Positions 63,253 through 64,000 of a stretch of DNA of 64,000 nucleotides are shown here, piece by piece. Origin of the DNA: Paenibacillus lactis. GTDB taxonomy: Bacteria > Bacillota > Bacilli > Paenibacillales > Paenibacillaceae. The notes beneath the pieces are model-generated. The model did no database searches. It was given only the letters and a program-made list of their open reading frames with translations, and was not told where the DNA came from. Where the stretch lies: assembly GCF_017873605.1 (NCBI RefSeq), contig NZ_JAGGKI010000005.1, positions 124,001 through 188,000 on the forward strand, written 5' to 3'. Positions within the stretch are counted from its first letter, which is position 1; each line of letters begins with the position of its first letter. The translations under genes and the position numbers were made by a program.

Positions 63253-64000
63253 CTATGATAAATCGGGAATCGACATCCAGGCCCGCTCGTTCTGCCAGCT
63301 CACTTCGACCGGCGTTTCGAAGAAGGCGGTCAGATTGCCGCTGGTCAGCATATCCTTGGAGCTTCCCTGGTTAAACACGCTTCCCCGCCGGATTAAAAGG
63401 GAATGCGAAAAAATCGGCAATATTTCTTCAATATGATGCGTCACGAACAGAAGCGTCGGAGCATCCGGCTTCGAGGCAAGCGCCGTAATGCTGGACAATA
63501 GCGCTTCCCGAGACAGAAAATCCAGCCCGTTGCAGGCTTCATCAAGAATCAGCAGTCTCGGGGATGCCATCAGAGCTCTGGCAATCAGCAGCTTTTGCTT
63601 CTCCCCTTGCGAACAGGTTTCATATGTACGTCCAAGCAGATGATAACAATTAAAATCCTTCATCAGCTGTTCCGCTTGCGCCCGGTCGTCCTCATCAATC
63701 TTCTGATATAAACCAATGGAGGCGTGCTTGCCGCTGATGACAACGTCAATCGTCGATTCGTTCGGGCGGATCCGCTCCTGGAGCGAGGAGCTCACCCAGC
63801 CGATTGATTTCCGGAGTTCTCTTAAATCTACCGTACCGAAACGGTGGCCGAGTACGGAAACGCTGCCGCTTGTCGGCCAGATGTAACCGTTAATCATATT
63901 CAGGATCGTTGTCTTGCCTGACCCGTTCAAACCCAGAACGGCCCAATGCTCCCCCGGTTTGACGGTCCAATTGACCCCGGACAGCACAGTCTTCTGCTCC
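63253..64000 (-). CDS. ABC transporter ATP-binding protein, 5' end cut by window
   Basis: This is an ABC ATPase truncated at its N-terminus by the window end; about 248 residues are visible. Walker A is GLNGSGKTT, the signature is C-S-Q-G-E instead of L-S-G-G-Q, Walker B is RLLILDEACNGLD and the switch His lies in LFVTHHIEEI. The C-terminal SWQNERAWMSIPDLS is unlike metabolite importers. The variant signature and single-domain form resemble YlmA/ModF-type ATPases. No permease is visible. Confidence 0.88.
   Translation of the reverse strand, partial: EQKTVLSGVNWTVKPGEHWAVLGLNGSGKTTILNMINGYIWPTSGSVSVLGHRFGTVDLRELRKSIGWVSSSLQERIRPNESTIDVVISGKHASIGLYQKIDEDDRAQAEQLMKDFNCYHLLGRTYETCSQGEKQKLLIARALMASPRLLILDEACNGLDFLSREALLSSITALASKPDAPTLLFVTHHIEEILPIFSHSLLIRRGSVFNQGSSKDMLTSGNLTAFFETPVEVSWQNERAWMSIPDLS

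Overview
The window reads as chromosomal DNA of a spore-forming, low-to-moderate-GC Firmicute of the Paenibacillus type. The grounds are strong AGGAGG-type ribosome binding sites with frequent TTG/GTG starts, YesM/YesN-type two-component sugar regulation, lplB/lplC-type sugar permeases, FosB (a bacillithiol enzyme), an Amj-type lipid II flippase, a collagen-like surface protein of the exosporium type and CcpA/FadR-type operators. No rRNA, tRNA, CRISPR array, prophage or intact insertion sequence was seen.

Region 1 (1-5740) is a minus-strand operon: a FadR/GntR repressor gene, then an AtuA-family (DUF1446) protein, a DUF4387 protein, two sugar-type ABC permeases and a lipoprotein solute-binding protein cut by the window edge. 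Three copies of one 17-bp palindrome flank the regulator and mark its likely regulon. Region 2 (6003-9975) holds a small membrane protein, an Amj flippase, an acetyltransferase, a TIM-barrel sugar isomerase/epimerase and a Gfo/Idh/MocA dehydrogenase. Region 3 (9976-13690) is decayed: a short histidine-phosphatase-like fragment, a lipoprotein gene with two in-frame stops, a 51/102-bp tandem repeat, the intact serine/threonine transporter gene sstT and a probable IS3 relic.

Region 4 (13688-23476) is a pectin (rhamnogalacturonan I) utilisation locus: an ASRT-family protein (relative of the Anabaena sensory rhodopsin transducer), a rhamnogalacturonan acetylesterase-like SGNH enzyme, a YesM/YesN two-component system, a solute-binding protein with two permeases, and a GH105 unsaturated rhamnogalacturonyl hydrolase. 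A CRE-like site overlaps the yesM promoter, and one 20-bp motif is repeated in front of the binding-protein gene and the first permease gene.

Region 5 (23600-33492) holds separate cell genes: a class B penicillin-binding protein, NUDIX hydrolase, a two-helix K+ channel with an unusual filter, a SWIM/SNF2 helicase, an Excalibur protein, an APH-like kinase, an STM3941-like protein and a PhzF protein. Region 6 (33689-42890) is the most distinctive part. A 1200-residue collagen-like protein sits downstream of three small genes, two of which share its N-terminal helical domain. Divergently from these run three glycosyltransferase genes, one interrupted by an in-frame TAG and one fused to a methyltransferase. 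It looks like a spore-surface filament and its glycosylation set. Region 7 (42974-64000) is a mosaic of short units: an eight-repeat Ig-like secreted protein, FosB, HAD, NUDIX and GNAT enzymes, an ECF sigma factor divergent from a second-type ClpP, an M3 oligoendopeptidase, a paired SMR exporter divergent from a LysR regulator, VanZ, DinB, an AlkZ-like glycosylase and an ABC ATPase cut by the window end.
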